Shown: positions 43,549 through 56,100 of the stretch, piece after piece
Layout of the letters: each line of letters begins with the position of its first letter
Position numbering within the stretch: position 1 is the first letter of the stretch
Origin: Raphanus sativus
Lineage: Eukaryota > Streptophyta > Magnoliopsida > Brassicales > Brassicaceae
DNA length: 64,000 nt
Direction: 5' to 3'
NCBI RefSeq assembly: GCF_000801105.2
Contig: NC_079516.1
Coordinates: forward strand, 3,224,001 to 3,288,000
The notes under the pieces: generated by a model
Seen by the model: only the letters and a program-made list of their open reading frames with translations
The model's database searches: none
What the model was told of the DNA's origin: nothing
Translations under genes and position numbers: made by a program

Positions 43549-44862
43549 CTAACTCACACTCCCTTTTCCCTTAGCTTGTTTCTGCTCTGCAATATGGTGG
43601 TGAACTCTCAAAGATTTGCTTCTCATATCCTCTATCATCTTCTCTGTCTTATCCACTATCCGTTTTCGCAGGTGTACTTTCATGTATTCAAACCAGTCTC
43701 CTAGTGTCATCTTCTCTAAATCTATCTTCTCTAAATCTACCATTCCCTGCTCAGCCTTTTCTTCTTCGTCACACCCACCATCTGATGTCTCAACTCCACC
43801 CTCCTCGACCTTACTGTCTTTTTCCTCTTGTAAGTTCTCTGTCTCTCCATCTTCTCTAACACCACAGTCCAGGTCCTCTTCTCCTACTACTGCGCCCTTC
43901 CTTGACTCATTATCCACCTCCTCTACCCTCTCATCTTCTTTATCACTTGTTTCACTGCTCCCTTTCTCATCTCCAACATCCTCATTTCTACCTCCCATCT
44001 CTTCTACAACACCCTCTGGCACCTTCTGCTCAACTGTCTTCTTCTTTGCACGGCTTTTCCGGGCTTGGTTCAAGACAATCTCCAGCTCCTGAAAAGAATC
44101 TCCACCAATCTCTTTCTTCGCCGTGCTCCTGGTAGCCCTCGAAGAAGGTCTTCTCTTCTCCTCCATAACATCATCCTCACACTTCACATCCCGGATCTGC
44201 CTGCTCCTCCTTGTCACTCTCTCCACTCCCTTTGGTGTATCCTCAACCTCCAACTTTACTGAATTCAAACTCAAACCCTGGACATCCTCAGCATTCTTAT
44301 TATTATCTCTCCGAGCCCTAATTTTTCCCCCTTTCTCCACCGGAACAGCTTCTTCTTCTTCACTCGTAATAGCTACTTTCTTTTCGTTCTTCGGAGGCCT
44401 ACCCCTGCGCTTTGGTTTCTCCTGAACCGAGTCTATCGGAACCGGATCCGGATCCGAAACAGGAAAGCGCCTGTTATTCCTTCTCGGCCTCGGGGGAAGC
44501 TTACGCTCCTCCTCCTCCTCCTCCTCCTCCACCACCTGAGCATCAGTCTCGAAGTTCACCACAATGGAAGTATACTCACCGAGCTTAATCACGTCTCCGT
44601 GGCGGAGATTGACGGGAGTATCTGGATCGAGAGTCTCCGAGTTCAGTATTGTGCCGTTGGAAGATCCGAGGTCGTGGATTATCCAGTTCTCGGAGTCGGA
44701 GACGATTCGGAGGTGTTTGGTGGAGACTCCGGCGTCTTTGACGGCGATTTCGTTGCCGCGAACGACTCGACCGATGCGGATAGTGGATCCGGGCTTGTAC
44801 TGAAGAGATTCGCCATCTTTTGGACCTTTGACGAACGAGAGCTTCAGCAGTGGCGGAGCCAT
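43549..44862 (-). CDS. FHA-domain nuclear protein with acidic/basic tail
   Basis: Single-exon protein of 437 residues from the preferred start. An N-terminal forkhead-associated domain (about 5-105) keeps its phosphothreonine-binding signature: Gly31-Arg32, Ser47 and His50 in GVSTKH, and Asn69-Gly70 in LGSSNGT. After it come a poly-Glu run (encoded by a CTC repeat near 44510-44532), basic stretches of nuclear-signal type (PPRPRRNNRR, KPKRRGRPPKNEKK, an AT-hook-like RGRP core) and a long Glu/Asp/Lys-rich coiled tail. A phosphopeptide-reading chromatin role is likely but not shown. An ATG 117 bases further up (44979) is in frame; it is rejected because it lies inside a site II promoter word and adds residues unlike the family. 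Position matches At3g02400. Confidence 0.9.
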   Translation of the reverse strand: MAPPLLKLSFVKGPKDGESLQYKPGSTIRIGRVVRGNEIAVKDAGVSTKHLRIVSDSENWIIHDLGSSNGTILNSETLDPDTPVNLRHGDVIKLGEYTSIVVNFETDAQVVEEEEEEEERKLPPRPRRNNRRFPVSDPDPVPIDSVQEKPKRRGRPPKNEKKVAITSEEEEAVPVEKGGKIRARRDNNKNAEDVQGLSLNSVKLEVEDTPKGVERVTRRSRQIRDVKCEDDVMEEKRRPSSRATRSTAKKEIGGDSFQELEIVLNQARKSRAKKKTVEQKVPEGVVEEMGGRNEDVGDEKGSSETSDKEDERVEEVDNESRKGAVVGEEDLDCGVREDGETENLQEEKDSKVEEGGVETSDGGCDEEEKAEQGMVDLEKIDLEKMTLGDWFEYMKVHLRKRIVDKTEKMIEDMRSKSLRVHHHIAEQKQAKGKGSVS

Positions 44863-45511
44863 CGTGTTTTTGAGTGAAGCGTCTCTGAGAAGAGGCAATT
44901 TGAAAATGTTCGGATTGTCAACATCTAACGAAACGACGATGCTGAAATGCGGATTGATAGATAGCTCATATTGGGCCATTAATGGGCTTCGTGGTGAAAA
45001 AAGTCATTTAATGTATATTAGTAGAATATATATTTGATTTTGCTTATAATAAATCTTTAAAGACAACGTTTTTCGAAGTTTGATTTTGCTTGTTTTACTC
45101 TTTATCTAAAGACGACACCAATTTTGTAATACACAGGTTAATGAAATAGTAAAAACAGTCCACAAAACTGGGCCGTCTCTGCGTATTCCATCTGGACACG
45201 GTCTTCATCAGCTGTGGTCAGTGTTCCGTTACGGACCGACCAGTTGTAATCTCCATAAACAAATGGTGTGCATGAACAAACACAATTGGTGGCGCAGTCA
45301 CACAATCTGGCAGCTGTGGATTCACCAGACAACAATTTGTATGAATATATGGAATCATAACAAAATTTTATAGCAACTACAAGTGCAAGACAAAAGTAGT
45401 CTGTAACACTAAATAAACCACAAGTTATACTGTGTTTAGTATTTGCTTTGTTTCTGTTTTCTAACGCACAAAGCATTATTCAAAAGACGTACCTCATATC
45501 TGGGTATCAAT
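44863..45511 (-). promoter_or_regulatory. FHA gene promoter with site II words, then intergenic DNA
   Basis: TTGGGCC and ATGGGCT words lie at about 44972-44992, roughly 115 bases above the preferred FHA start, as expected for a housekeeping promoter. From 45000 to 45511 the DNA contains an A/T-rich spacer and the probable 3' UTR of the methyltransferase gene. A 112-codon minus-strand open frame at 45138-45476 shows no family and no splice link. Confidence 0.4.
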
Positions 45512-47191
45512 TTATATGATAGCAAGACCAGTTTTCAGGTAATCCAGGCAAGAGAAAGGAAGACGAAGAATTTTGTCTACTTCTAAGGAAGACTTCATGA
45601 GACTGGTCTTGATTTTGTCTCTATGTCTTCCATTTGAAATCATGCCTCTGCTCACCACCAGAGACACATTACATAGCCATGGAACTTCACATGCAAAAAC
45701 CAATCCATTCCTCTCATTCTCCTCCATCAAACCCTTTTTATAGGCTTTACCGACTTTGGTAACATACTTTCCCGCTGTTAAACCTTCTTCTGAGATGTCT
45801 GCACCAGAGTGAAGGTTCACCACCAGAGTTCCATGCTCATGGTGAAGTCTTTGGCTCAGAGCTTTCATGAAGAGAGAATTGGGATCCCACAGAGTATGTG
45901 GAAAAATGTCAGCTCCATCATAAGCATCCATGAAGATCATGTCATAAGTAGAACTATTATTATTTTGGTTATTGAGAATGAATTCCTTAGCTTCCGACTG
46001 GTAGAGGAAGAGTCTCTCATGGATACCTCGCCACATCACTTGGTCAATAATGTGAGGAGTTGGTAACGCACGTTTTCCGGTTGATGTCATGACAGAGAAT
46101 GCAGGGAAGCCCATAGATCGAACCGACTCTGATATAACTACTGGGTCGATCTCAACTATGTCAACAACAGCACCTAGAAGAAGACATGATCAAAACATAA
46201 ATCAAACAAAAGAAGTAGAGATGCAAAGTATATATATATATGAGGTACAATGAAAAATATCCTTACCAAGAATATGATTAGCTAAAAACAAGGGTAAGCT
46301 TCCTCCACCGTGACCAACGCATAATATGCGCATTTGTTTCTTCCCAATAGCTGCACTCGTCATATCATATTTTGAAGCTGTAAGAGAAGTCAATCCCACT
46401 GAAACCATGCTCTTCAAATCTGTCAACAGCAAAGAAAAAAAAACTTAAACAAGCGGTAATACAGATAATAACTAAGCCCTTAATCAAGGCTTGTTTAATC
46501 AACTCCTTTCTTTTACTATTTGGTTTCACATTTGAACTGTTCCAAGTCAAGGAATAATGCAGAGACAGTTTATTGAATGGGAAACAGGAGATACCATCTA
46601 ACATGGTAAGTGGCGGTAATAACTAATAACTAAGAACCTACTAGACTAGAAAGAGGGTTTAATATATATATATTACATGGAACAGCAAGGCAATGAGGCT
46701 GTTGCATGTAGAAAATGGAAGTGGGTTGCAAAGATGTAGAAGCAGCCATGACTTTGACAGTGCTTTGACGAGTATCATCGTTGAAGCGAAGTGATCTCCA
46801 TTGATAACCAAGTATCTTGTACTTGTCTCCGTCGTCTCTTCTTCCCATTATCTCCTTATACCTCTTCTCTAGCCATCTTTCAGTTTCTACCCATGATTCT
46901 CTACTCTACATCATAAATACAACAGACAAGCATTGGTAATCTTTCTTTTAATACATATATAAAAAGAAGTGTTGAATTACTCACAGGGAGAGAACAAGGG
47001 TGGGAGACCACAGAAACGACGCCGTTCCCTTTGCTAGAAGAAGATTGTGAAACGGTGTGACCTCCTTCCCACCATTCCCGCGAGTTGAACCAGTCTCCTT
47101 CGTCCTTCACGCCGCAGAGATGCCGTTGATAGGACTCGACGACGCTGCTCAACCGCCGCGTTAACGATAAACGTCGAATCGACGAGCTCAT
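45512..47191 (-). CDS. SAM-dependent methyltransferase-like protein, spermidine-synthase fold
   Basis: Four minus-strand exons (47191-46985, 46905-46677, 46419-46267, 46173-45512) join in frame to 416 residues. The C-terminal half has a class I SAM-binding Rossmann fold: motif I MRILCVGHGGGSLPLFLA, an acidic loop after strand 2 (VVDIVEIDPVVI), and the strand-4 motif DMIFMDAYDG followed by ADIFP. This layout is that of spermidine-synthase-like methyltransferases (METTL13 C-terminal type). An aminopropyltransferase signature is not complete, so a methyltransferase or inactive relative is more likely than a polyamine synthase. The N-terminus (SSSIRRLSLTRRLSSVV) is basic and Ser-rich and may target mitochondria or plastids. 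The start at 47191 is the first ATG in frame. Substrate unknown. GGGCTT/TGGGCT site II words lie upstream near 47362-47392. Confidence 0.85.
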
Positions 47192-47498
47192 CTCTAACAA
47201 ATCTCAAATTGTCTGAGGAGGGAACAAGAGAGAGAATCTTCAGGCAGGCGGCATCTTTGGTGTGTGAAGTGAAGACAGAGACGACGACGTCGTTTCTGCC
47301 TTGCGCTAACACGTTGTCGTTTTATTCTCACTCGCTGGCTTTTTTTAAAGAGACACGACAAGCCCAAGTTGTAACACGTTGGGCTGAAATGTTGTGTTTT
47401 TACCAGATTTTTCCCCATTTTACATTCCACTAGATCATAGATCATGATCCGCTCGACCGAGCGGGAGTCAATTTTTTTTTTATCTTTGTTTTTACTAA

Positions 47499-47865
47499 GG
47501 GGGATGTATTCAATTTAGTATTTGATGTGATTTGATTTTTAATGGAATTTTAGATGATTTTAATAAGTTGCAGAGATTTAGATGATTTTTGTTAAACTAC
47601 TCTAGAATATCACCTAAAACAATGAAATTTGAGTTTTATTTTTTTTAACTAAGAAACTCCACCCAAACACCTTAAAATCACCTCAAAACTTTAAAATCCC
47701 ACAACTTAAAATATTTTCAATAACAGTGGATTTCAGAGTACTTTACGAAATGTCAAGTTCAATAACAGTGGATTTTAAATGAGTTTTTAAAATTCATGTT
47801 TGAATAACAGTGGATTTGTCATTTTAATACAAATCACCTGAAACTCTCAGTTGAATACACCCCCC
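47499..47865. mobile_element. Tourist-like MITE, 367 bp
   Basis: The left end reads GGGGGATGTATTCAATTTAG and the right end, on the minus strand, GGGGGGTGTATTCAACTGAG. Both are flanked by the three-base duplication TAA (47496-47498 and 47866-47868). The interior is AT-rich with two diverged AACAGTGGATTT words. Short length, no coding capacity and a TWA-type duplication fit the Tourist/PIF-Harbinger class. Confidence 0.85.
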
Positions 47866-47992
47866 TAAATGTTATACATGATCGCAATGTGTATTAATAT
47901 AAAATTTTGATAAATAACAATGTGTACTAATGTATTTAAATAAGCACAATGTATTTAATTACTAAATTTGATTTTTAAAATTTATGATAACG

Positions 47993-49198
47993 AGTACTTT
48001 TCAACATTGGAATTTAGATACTGCTCAACAGCTGCTAAATGATGAAGATTTTCAGCTTATGCTCACGATCTACCTTCCTCAAACTAAGATTGAAGATACT
48101 CTGGTTTGGCCTTTGGAGGCTTCTGGAAATTACACTGTTAAAAGTGGATATAAACGAGAAATGATGGAGTTGGGTCGACAGTTACCAGATTTACTTCCTC
48201 CAAGGGGAGACCCAGTGTTGAAAACAAAAATTTGGAAGCTTCCTATTATTCCAAAACTGAAACACTTTCTCTGGCGTATTCTTACTTTGGCTTTGGGAAC
48301 AAACACAAGGTTAAATACAAGGGGTATGTCATTGGATTGCCTCTGTTCTCGCTGTTCTGATGCTCCTGAAACAGTAAATCACCTTTTCTTCTTGTGTCCC
48401 ATTTCGGTTCAAACCTGGCGCTCGAATCAAGTCACTTTAGGCTTCTCGGCAAGGTTTACTGATGATTTGGAAAATAATATGGAGTATCTCCTACAACTAC
48501 AATCTTCATCAACGTTAACTATGGAACAGAAGTTAACCCCTTTCTGGTTGCTTTGGAAGATATGGAAATCCAGAAATAATCTTATTTTTAAAAATAAGAT
48601 CATTAATCCCCAACGTGATGGAGAGTATGTGACTGTAGAAGTTCGAGATTGGTTAGAAAAAACAGCTCAGGTTAGTTCTAACCCACGGCAGATCCCTCTA
48701 AGTCCAAGATGGTATCCTCCAATGATCCCTTATTACAAATGCAACTTTGATGCTGCATATAATCCACAAACTTTCCATGCTTCTGCTGGCTGGGTTATTC
48801 GAGATTGTTATGGAGTAGTACATTACTGGGCAATGGCTTTCTTAGGCTCTGCTCAATCACCACTTGAAGCAGAGAGTAAGGCTTTGTTGGCAGCTATTCA
48901 ATGTGCCTTTGCCTTGGGGTATAAGAATATGATTTTTGAAGGTGATTGTCTGGTTTTAATCAATTCTCTCACTACTGGGAAAGGAGATTTTAGTATTGCC
49001 ATGATTTGTAATGACATCAGACATTGGGGGCGCAAGCTTGGATTGCTTCAGTTCGCAAAGGTTCCAAGAGAGGCAAATGTGGTGGCTCATATGTTAGCTA
49101 CACGTTGTGATCCTACTGTGTTATTTACATCATCCTCTACTTTCATTCCACATTGGCTTACCAATGTGATTTGTAACGATTACATGAGATGTGCTTAA
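47993..49198 (+). pseudogene. C-terminal remnant of LINE ORF2: zinc-binding and RNase H regions
   Basis: About 400 codons remain open. The N-terminal half shows the zf-RVT block (KIWKLPIIPKLKHFLWRIL, then CLCSRCSDAPETVNHLFFLC). The C-terminal half is an RNase H-like (RVT_3) domain: CNFDAAYNPQTFHASAGWVI, SPLEAESKALLAAIQ, FEGDCLVLINSL and VPREANVVAHMLA give Asp, Glu, Asp and the final motif. Endonuclease and reverse transcriptase are missing, so it cannot transpose itself. The first in-frame ATG (47984) falls inside the target-site duplication, not in the element. Confidence 0.9.
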
Positions 49199-49225
49199 TA
49201 AAGTTACTTTTGTCGGAAAAAAAAA
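47993..49225 (+). mobile_element. 5'-truncated LINE (L1-type) insertion, 1.23 kb
   Basis: The insertion is bracketed by a perfect 16-base duplication AAAATTTATGATAACG at 47977-47992 and 49226-49241, the right copy fused to a poly(A) tail at 49217-49229. It contains only the 3' end of a LINE: the zinc-knuckle and RNase H end of ORF2 followed by a 27-base 3' UTR. 5' truncation with an exact target duplication is classic target-primed reverse transcription. The intact reading frame and perfect duplication indicate recent insertion. Confidence 0.92.
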
Positions 49226-49241
49226 AAAATTTATGATAACG

Positions 49242-50664
49242 TAAAGTAGATTTTTCTATATTATTTAAAATATATAGTGCTATATATTTTGTATTTTCAA
49301 CATTTATCATACAAAACTTACATTGGGGTATTATTTATATGAAAATATGTGTAACATAATATATTATATATTATATAAACATATGCGCACCTGCACAGAT
49401 TTTATTTTTTAAAACGTATTCTATATTGTTTAGTTTTATGTAGTATCGAGTTTGTATAATTCAATTTTTTGTTTAAAGAACAATATCAAAAACTGTCTTT
49501 CGTATGTAAAAATAACATTTTTCAAGCGCGAGTTGTGTCTTTTTATTGTAACACAAAATTTTATATAAAACTTATGTTTTTTTGTACATTACGAAATTTA
49601 ATTTTTTAAAATAATTATTACGTAATTTCAAAGTGAATTTTATCTCTGAGGTCTAATATATTTGGTGTGTAATGGTTCAAAGCATTTTCGATGTATATTA
49701 TATTTCAGTTTGGTTTGTTTTTAGTATTATTGTATAAATATAATACTATACAATATTAATATATTCTATACAATATATGAAGCTATGTGTTATTTGTTTT
49801 AGAAAGTAGATTAGGCCCAACATAGTTATAAAAATAGTCATATCTTTATATATGTGTCTATGATTTATCTACCTAATGTTATTCGTACCAATAAAATCAA
49901 TATGGCCAATGAAAGTATACTGATCAATTTAAAATGAATTGTATGGGGTAATTATAGAACGATTAATATTTTTAGTATTCTTAGTATATATCTTATTTAA
50001 ATCGACATGTAATAAATGTAAAAGTCATATATGGAATATGGACAAAAAGAAGAACTGTATTTAAGGAAATACATCAATGCAAAGTTAGACTATGGTACGT
50101 ATTATATATAAAGAATAAGACATTTAATTTAAATATATGAGGTCCATCTTTAAAAATCTACCTAGAAAAAGTTGTAATGTTCCTGTTTTAATAAGATAGA
50201 TTATAAAAAGAAACACTTGTAAAAGAAAAAGAATGTTCTCTCCAATAAATTCCACATTCACCACCAAACAAATGCTTTCAAATCACTCAGCCTTCAAATC
50301 TGAGTTTATACACACAAGTCAATACCCCTAATAAGTGAATAATTATGAGGGAACATTTTAAAACTATGGAACATGAGTTTTCTTAATCTTAGGCAGACAA
50401 AATATGAAAGACACAACAAAGAGAGACGTAATAGTTTTGGAGGAAGCTTTTGCTGTGAAGTGTGAAGTGTTACAATAACAAAAATAAGAACAGAACTATA
50501 ACAGAAAGAACAAGTAAAATACTTTGTAACCCCTATATATAGAAGATAAACGTATCAGTTAAAGAATGCTCTGAATGTCTGAAACATATCGATTCGAGGT
50601 TACCTCTTATCAATATTTTTCAGTTCTTCGGGTTTGTTTTTTCTGTCCATCTCTGTATCTCTCT
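49242..50664. other. AT-rich intergenic DNA and GAUT9 3' flank
   Basis: About 1.4 kb of A/T-rich sequence with TATA-like runs. No gene or bounded element is recognised. The last 200 bases are probably the GAUT9 3' UTR. Confidence 0.5.
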
Positions 50665-52505
50665 CTAGAGACCAAAATTGCACATCTGCACAAACTCCAT
50701 TTCGTTATCCACGTATTTAGTCCAGAGAGACTTGTATTGGTTCATAGCAATGTCTAGCCATGGTTTCATGTTCCCATTGTAATGGATCACTGCTGCCTTC
50801 TTGATCTCATCCATGCTCACTCCCGGGTTGTAGCCTAACCCAAGCACATGCCAGGACTTGTCCAGTGATTTCGTCTTTGAATAGAATGTCATCAGTCCCG
50901 GAGGCAGAGTGCCCAATTCCCAGAGACTTCTGTCTTCATTCTGCTCAGAGATAAAAACAGAGTCAAGGTACTAAGTAAGCCTTGACAAAAAAAAAAGGTA
51001 CTAAGTAAGCATCATACATTATATCACTGACCACGATGAACTTACCAAGTTCTGCCAGTAATGATATTGATCGGTGCATTTCTCGCGTCTCCAAGCGTTG
51101 AGATCAAATATATTCATCCCAAAGGCCCAAGCACAAGCATTGGGGTTAAACCTCTCTTTGATTAGAGGGTGAGTGAAATTCAGGTACTGACCATACCGAT
51201 GAAAAGAGCCAAAGCATGTCTCAACAGCTCCATTCACCTTTCCATCCAAGTTGATTTTCCATAACCCAGTCACGTCTTTCTGCACCACAACATCGTCGTC
51301 CAAGAACAGGATCTTGTTCAGCTTCGGATACATCTCCGGCAAGTAAAACCTGAGATGGTTCAGCATGGAGAGATACTTGGGGTTCTTGAACTTGATGTTA
51401 GTCGCGTTCTCCGCCCGGTTCTCAAAGTAGAACTTGTGCAACTTGGCAGACTCCAGCTGCTTCAAGACCGGCGCATAAGAAGAGTTCAAGAACTTGAACT
51501 CCTCCACAGATTTAATCTCAATATGAGCACCACGGTCCAAAGGACGCATCTTAAACCACACCTTCATGGCTGCAAGATTCATCCGATCGGTCACCACATG
51601 AAAAACATGCTTCCACGGCTCCTCAGCGTTCATCACAACCGATCTCACCACAACCGACACAGCAATCACATTATCAGAGAAAATCGCGTAGTGATAAAGA
51701 CTCGGATCCTCAACAGCCGAATCAAACGGAGCGTCCTTATACTTGTCAGGATTATTGATCCTCTCCCCAACAAGCCTCATAGCCAAACAGTTAAGACTCT
51801 TGGGGACCGACTTAGCCGAGATCAAGCTCGCAACGGCGCCGTTCTTCTTCGCCTTCGCCAACTGTTCCTGAACAGCGAAGATCGTATCCTTCAGCTTCTG
51901 GATCTTGAGCTGCGTATCGTAACTCTCTTTGGACTCGACGATCATCATCCTCGCCGTCTTCACCCTATCTTTCACCTCTTTCTCAAGCACCCTGAACGCA
52001 TCCTCCTCGAGAGCGTTGCCGTTGTTTTCAGGTTTCAAACCAGGTTTGGACTGCAGATCGGAGAAGTTGATCGCCAGATCTTCGAATAGCTTGAGCTGCT
52101 TCGAGGCGTCGAGCTTGAGCTTCCTAGCGTAAGCGGCGTATGCGTTCACAAGCGTGAGATGATCAGTGGCTTGCTTGTGTATGAGATCTAACCTAGTTTT
52201 CAGTGGATCCGATTGTAAAGCCAGAAACGTCCTCCCTAAACTACTCGTCAATGTCTAAAACCACAGAAAACAAAAACGAGTCAATCAGAGTTGTAAATCA
52301 TTCTAAATTTGGATCGAATCAGAGAATTGAGAGGAGGGCGTACGTGATCGTGAGGAGGGTGGTGGTGGCGAGAGGAGTTGAGGAAGACGGAGAAGGTGGC
52401 GAGGAAGAGGAATGAGAACAAGGCGGATATGAAGATCCGGTACGTGAAGAAGCTCCGAAGTCCGGATCCGACTCCGTCACGGCCTCCACGGAAGGCCACT
52501 GCCAT
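50665..52505 (-). CDS. GAUT9: Galacturonosyltransferase, GT8 family (GAUT9 orthologue)
   Basis: Golgi type II enzyme of the GAUT family that transfers galacturonic acid from UDP-GalA in pectin synthesis. Three minus-strand exons (52505-52344, 52254-51046, 50940-50665) join to 548 residues. A short cytosolic tail and one membrane anchor (about 20-44) are followed by a stem with coiled-coil tendency and the GT8 domain. The metal-binding DxD is LFLDDDVVV at about 373-375; HVVTDRMNLAAMKVWF and LNFTHPLIKERFNPNACAWA are typical GAUT blocks, and the His-Tyr end is HYNGNMKPWLDIA. The 54-codon first exon carries the anchor. A fresh copia element lies about 390 bases above the start codon and could alter its promoter. 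Position matches At3g02350. Confidence 0.95.
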
Positions 52506-52893
52506 TTGCTACTGATTACACTTTCACCTACACCAGTCAGTTAAGGATATTTCCAGATCGAGGGATTGGATTGGAATCGTCGGTGAGCTTCTTTGCTTGG
52601 AGATGAGTGAGTTAACAACCTCTGGAGAGTGACGGAACATTTATTAGTGAAGAAAACACGCTAATGTATTAAAAAAAAAATCACTAATTTTAAGTGCTGA
52701 GTTAACAGACAAATAAAGATAATGTAATGCAGAGGAAGTGACTGTGATTTTTGATTAGTGACGAGTGAAATAGAAAGGGAAGACCCCCGCGTCGGTGAGT
52801 GCGATTCGTTGACAAAGCTAAACCATTCACACCTATTATTTCGGTTATTTTATTCTTGGATTCACAACTATTTTCTCCCACTTATAGTATATG
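52506..52893 (-). promoter_or_regulatory. GAUT9 leader and proximal promoter, cut off by the copia insertion
   Basis: The leader and about 390 bases of upstream DNA remain before the 5' LTR. The sequence that was upstream now resumes at 57409, 4.5 kb further away. Confidence 0.4.
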
Positions 52894-52898
52894 GGCTT

Positions 52899-53021
52899 TA
52901 TTAGTGATATGTATATGGAAAGGTTCTAAATGTAATTAGACTAAACCTAGACCTCCTCTGTATCATATAAATATTGTAATCATCCTACGCTAATAAGACA
53001 ACAGAACATTCTAAACTTATA
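52899..53021 (+). repeat. 5' LTR of the copia element
   Basis: 123 bases, identical to 57281-57403. It contains a TATA-like word (CATATAAATATT) about 50 bases before its end, a probable promoter. It is very short for a plant LTR. Confidence 0.95.
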
Positions 53022-53109
53022 TGGTATCAGAGCCGTCCGATACCTAGACCTATTTTTTTTTTTTCTCTTCTTCTCTTTCACGCCATCAAGCTTCAAGCTT
53101 TCTTCTTCA

Positions 53110-56100
53110 ATGGCTTCTCCCGCCCAATCCGCTGAGACCATCAATATCTCAGACACGCCAGTTCTTCTCAATGTGAACATGGCCAATGTGACAAAACTCA
53201 CCGCTTCCAACTACATCATGTGGAGCAGACAAGTGCAAGCACTTCTCGACGGCTACAATCTCGCGGGCCATCTCGACGGATCCGATGTCGTCCCTACTCC
53301 CACCCTAACCACTGATGGTGTTATCAGTGCAAATCCAGACTACGTGTTATGGAAACGCCAAGACAGACTGCTGTACAGCTCGCTTCTAGGTGCTGTCTCA
53401 GTCTCTGTTCAGCCGCTACTCTCGTCAGCCACCACCGCTGCAGAGATCTGGAGTATCCTCTCCTCCACCTACGCCAAGCCAAGTAGGGGTCACATTCAGC
53501 AACTCCGGCAACAGATCAAGCACTGGAGCAAAGGAACTAAGACAATCGATGAGTATATGCAAGGTCTTACGACTCGTTTCGACCAACTTGCGCTCCTTGG
53601 AAAGACACTTGATCATGAAGATCAACTTGAAGCGGTCTTAGATGGTCTTCCTGAGGAATACAAAACTGTGTCTGATCAACTTGAAGGTCGCGATGTCTCT
53701 CCGTCCTTGACTGAGGTCCATGAAAAGCTCATTAACTATGAAGCTAAACTGCAACACTCTGTTGCTGCGACGCCAAGCAATGCTCCGGTTACTGCCAATG
53801 CTGTTAACTATCGTGGTCATAACAGGAACAACTACCGCAACACTCCGCAGAGAGGAAGCTACCGTGGTCATCCTCAGTCCTCCTACTCTCCACGCCCATC
53901 TCGTGGATATGCACCACGTCCATACCAAGGACGTTGCCAAATTTGTGGCATACATGGTCATAGTGCACGGACTTGCTCACAGCTACAGCAAGCTCACAGT
54001 TCGTACTATCCTCAGCCGCGTGCAACAACTCACACTCCATGGCAGCCGCGCGCTAACCTTGCTGCTGCTCCAGCCTATGATGCTGGAAATTGGTTGCTCG
54101 ATAGTGGTGCCACGCACCACATCACGTCTGATCTCAACAATCTGGCTCTCCACCAGCCGTACACTGGAGGTGAAGACGTGATGATTGCTGACGGTTCAGG
54201 ACTACAGATTGCCAATACGGGTTCCACCTTACTCTCTACTCCACATCGCCCTCTTGCTTTAAAAGAAGTTCTTTATGTTCCTGATATTAAAAAGAACTTG
54301 ATTTCTGTTTATCGGATGTGTAACACTAATCAAGTCTCGGTGGAATTCTTTCCTGCTCATTTTCAGGTGAAGGATCTCAACACGGGGATCCGGTTGCTCC
54401 AAGGCAAGACTAGAAACGAGTTGTACGAGTGGCCAGTCAACCTTCATCCCCCCACCATCCTCCACGCCTCACCATCATCTAAAACCGACCTCTCCTCTTG
54501 GCACTCAAGACTTGGCCACCCATCTTTACCTCTTTTAAAGTCCATTGTTTCTAAATTTTCTCTACCCTTTTCAAACACTTTGCAACAGTTATCATGTACT
54601 GATTGCTTCATTAATAAAAGCCATAAATTACCGTTTCATACCAACTCTATTACTTCCACCCACCCACTTCAAATTCTTTACTCAGATGTATGGACATCCC
54701 CTGTTCACTCTCTTGACAACTCCAAGTATTACCTGGTTATTGTCGATCACCACACTCGCTATACGTGGATGTATCCCCTTAAGCGAAAATCAGAAGTTAA
54801 AGAGGTGTTCATAAAGTATAAGGCACTGGTCGAAAATTGCTTCAACCACAAGATTGGAACTCTATTCTCCGACAATGGTGGTGAGTACTTGGCTCTGCGA
54901 TCGTTTCTCTCAGAAAATGGCATTTCTCATCTGACATCACCGCCACATACCCCTGAGCATAATGGGATATCTGAGAGAAAACATCGGCATCTTGTTGAAA
55001 CTGGACTCTCATTGCTAAGTCATGCGTCTCTGCCTCAATCATATTGGTGCTATGCGTTCGCGACTGCGGTGTATCTCATCAATCGCATGCCTACACCAGT
55101 TCTTACCAATCAGTCGCCGTACAAGAAACTCTTTGGAACGGAACCTAACTACTTGAAGCTCCGTATTTTTGGCTGTGCTTGTTATCCATGGTTACGACCA
55201 TATACAGCACACAAACTTGAGCCTCGGTCTGTTACTTGCACTTTCCTTGGTTACTCACTATCTCAAAGTGCTTATCTATGCTTGGATAGATCAACTGGCC
55301 GGGTCTATACATCGCGTCATGTCCTCTTTGATGAAACCAAATACCCATTCAAAGAGAAACGAACACCTTCTGCCCCCTCAGACCAACCCCAAACCTCATC
55401 TTCTCCACCTGTTACCATAGTGCCTACTCGTCAACTCGTTCAGTCTCTGCCACAACAGCCCCCGTGCGTGGATCCTCACCTCAACTCGACGCCAACGCCA
55501 ACTCCCGTACCACTTGTTCCTGTCTCTCCATTGCTGCAACAAACCTCAGCGCCTCACTCAGCCCCAGCATCGCCCTTACCTCACCAACCTTCACCGTCCC
55601 CTTCACCCATATCTTCTCCAGCACCTCTTCCTCAACCACAAATATCACCCGTTCAACCCCCACCTAACCAACATCCTATGCGCACACGAGCCAAAAACAA
55701 CATCACCAAACCAACACAAAAATTCTCCCTACAAGCCTCAAAACCCAAACCCAAGATACCTAAAACCGTAGCTGAGGCGTTGAGGGATCCAAATTGGCGC
55801 AATGCAATGGTAGAGGAGATTAATGCTCAAATAAAAAATGGCACACATGAGCTAGTTCCTCCGACTCCGGAACAAAACGTGGTGGGTTGTAAGTGGATTT
55901 TCACTCTTAAATATAACCCTGATGGCACTTTGAACAGGTATAAAGCGAGGTTGGTGGCGCGAGGTTTTCATCAACAGTATGGCAGAGACTTCACGGACAC
56001 ATTTAGTCCGGTTATTAAGGCGACGACGGTTCGTTCGGTGCTTCATCTAGCTGTTAACAATGATTGGCGCTTACGGCAAATTGATGTCAATAATGCCTTC

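Noticed and set aside
43616..44092. Plus-strand Ser/Pro-rich frame over the FHA gene
   Set aside because: The Ser/Pro/Thr bias is simply the complement of the Glu/Asp/Lys-rich tail of the FHA protein.
44863..44979. N-terminal extension of the FHA protein by 39 residues
   Set aside because: The upstream ATG lies within a TGGGCC promoter word and the extra residues do not look like the FHA family start.
45138..45476. 112-codon minus-strand frame below the methyltransferase gene
   Set aside because: No homologous family, Cys-rich by chance, and not needed: the methyltransferase frame ends cleanly at 45512. It may be 3' UTR.
51355..52089. Plus-strand open frame of 244 codons antisense to GAUT9
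   Set aside because: It is Arg/His-rich shadow coding caused by the codon bias of the GAUT9 exon on the other strand; no family is recognised.
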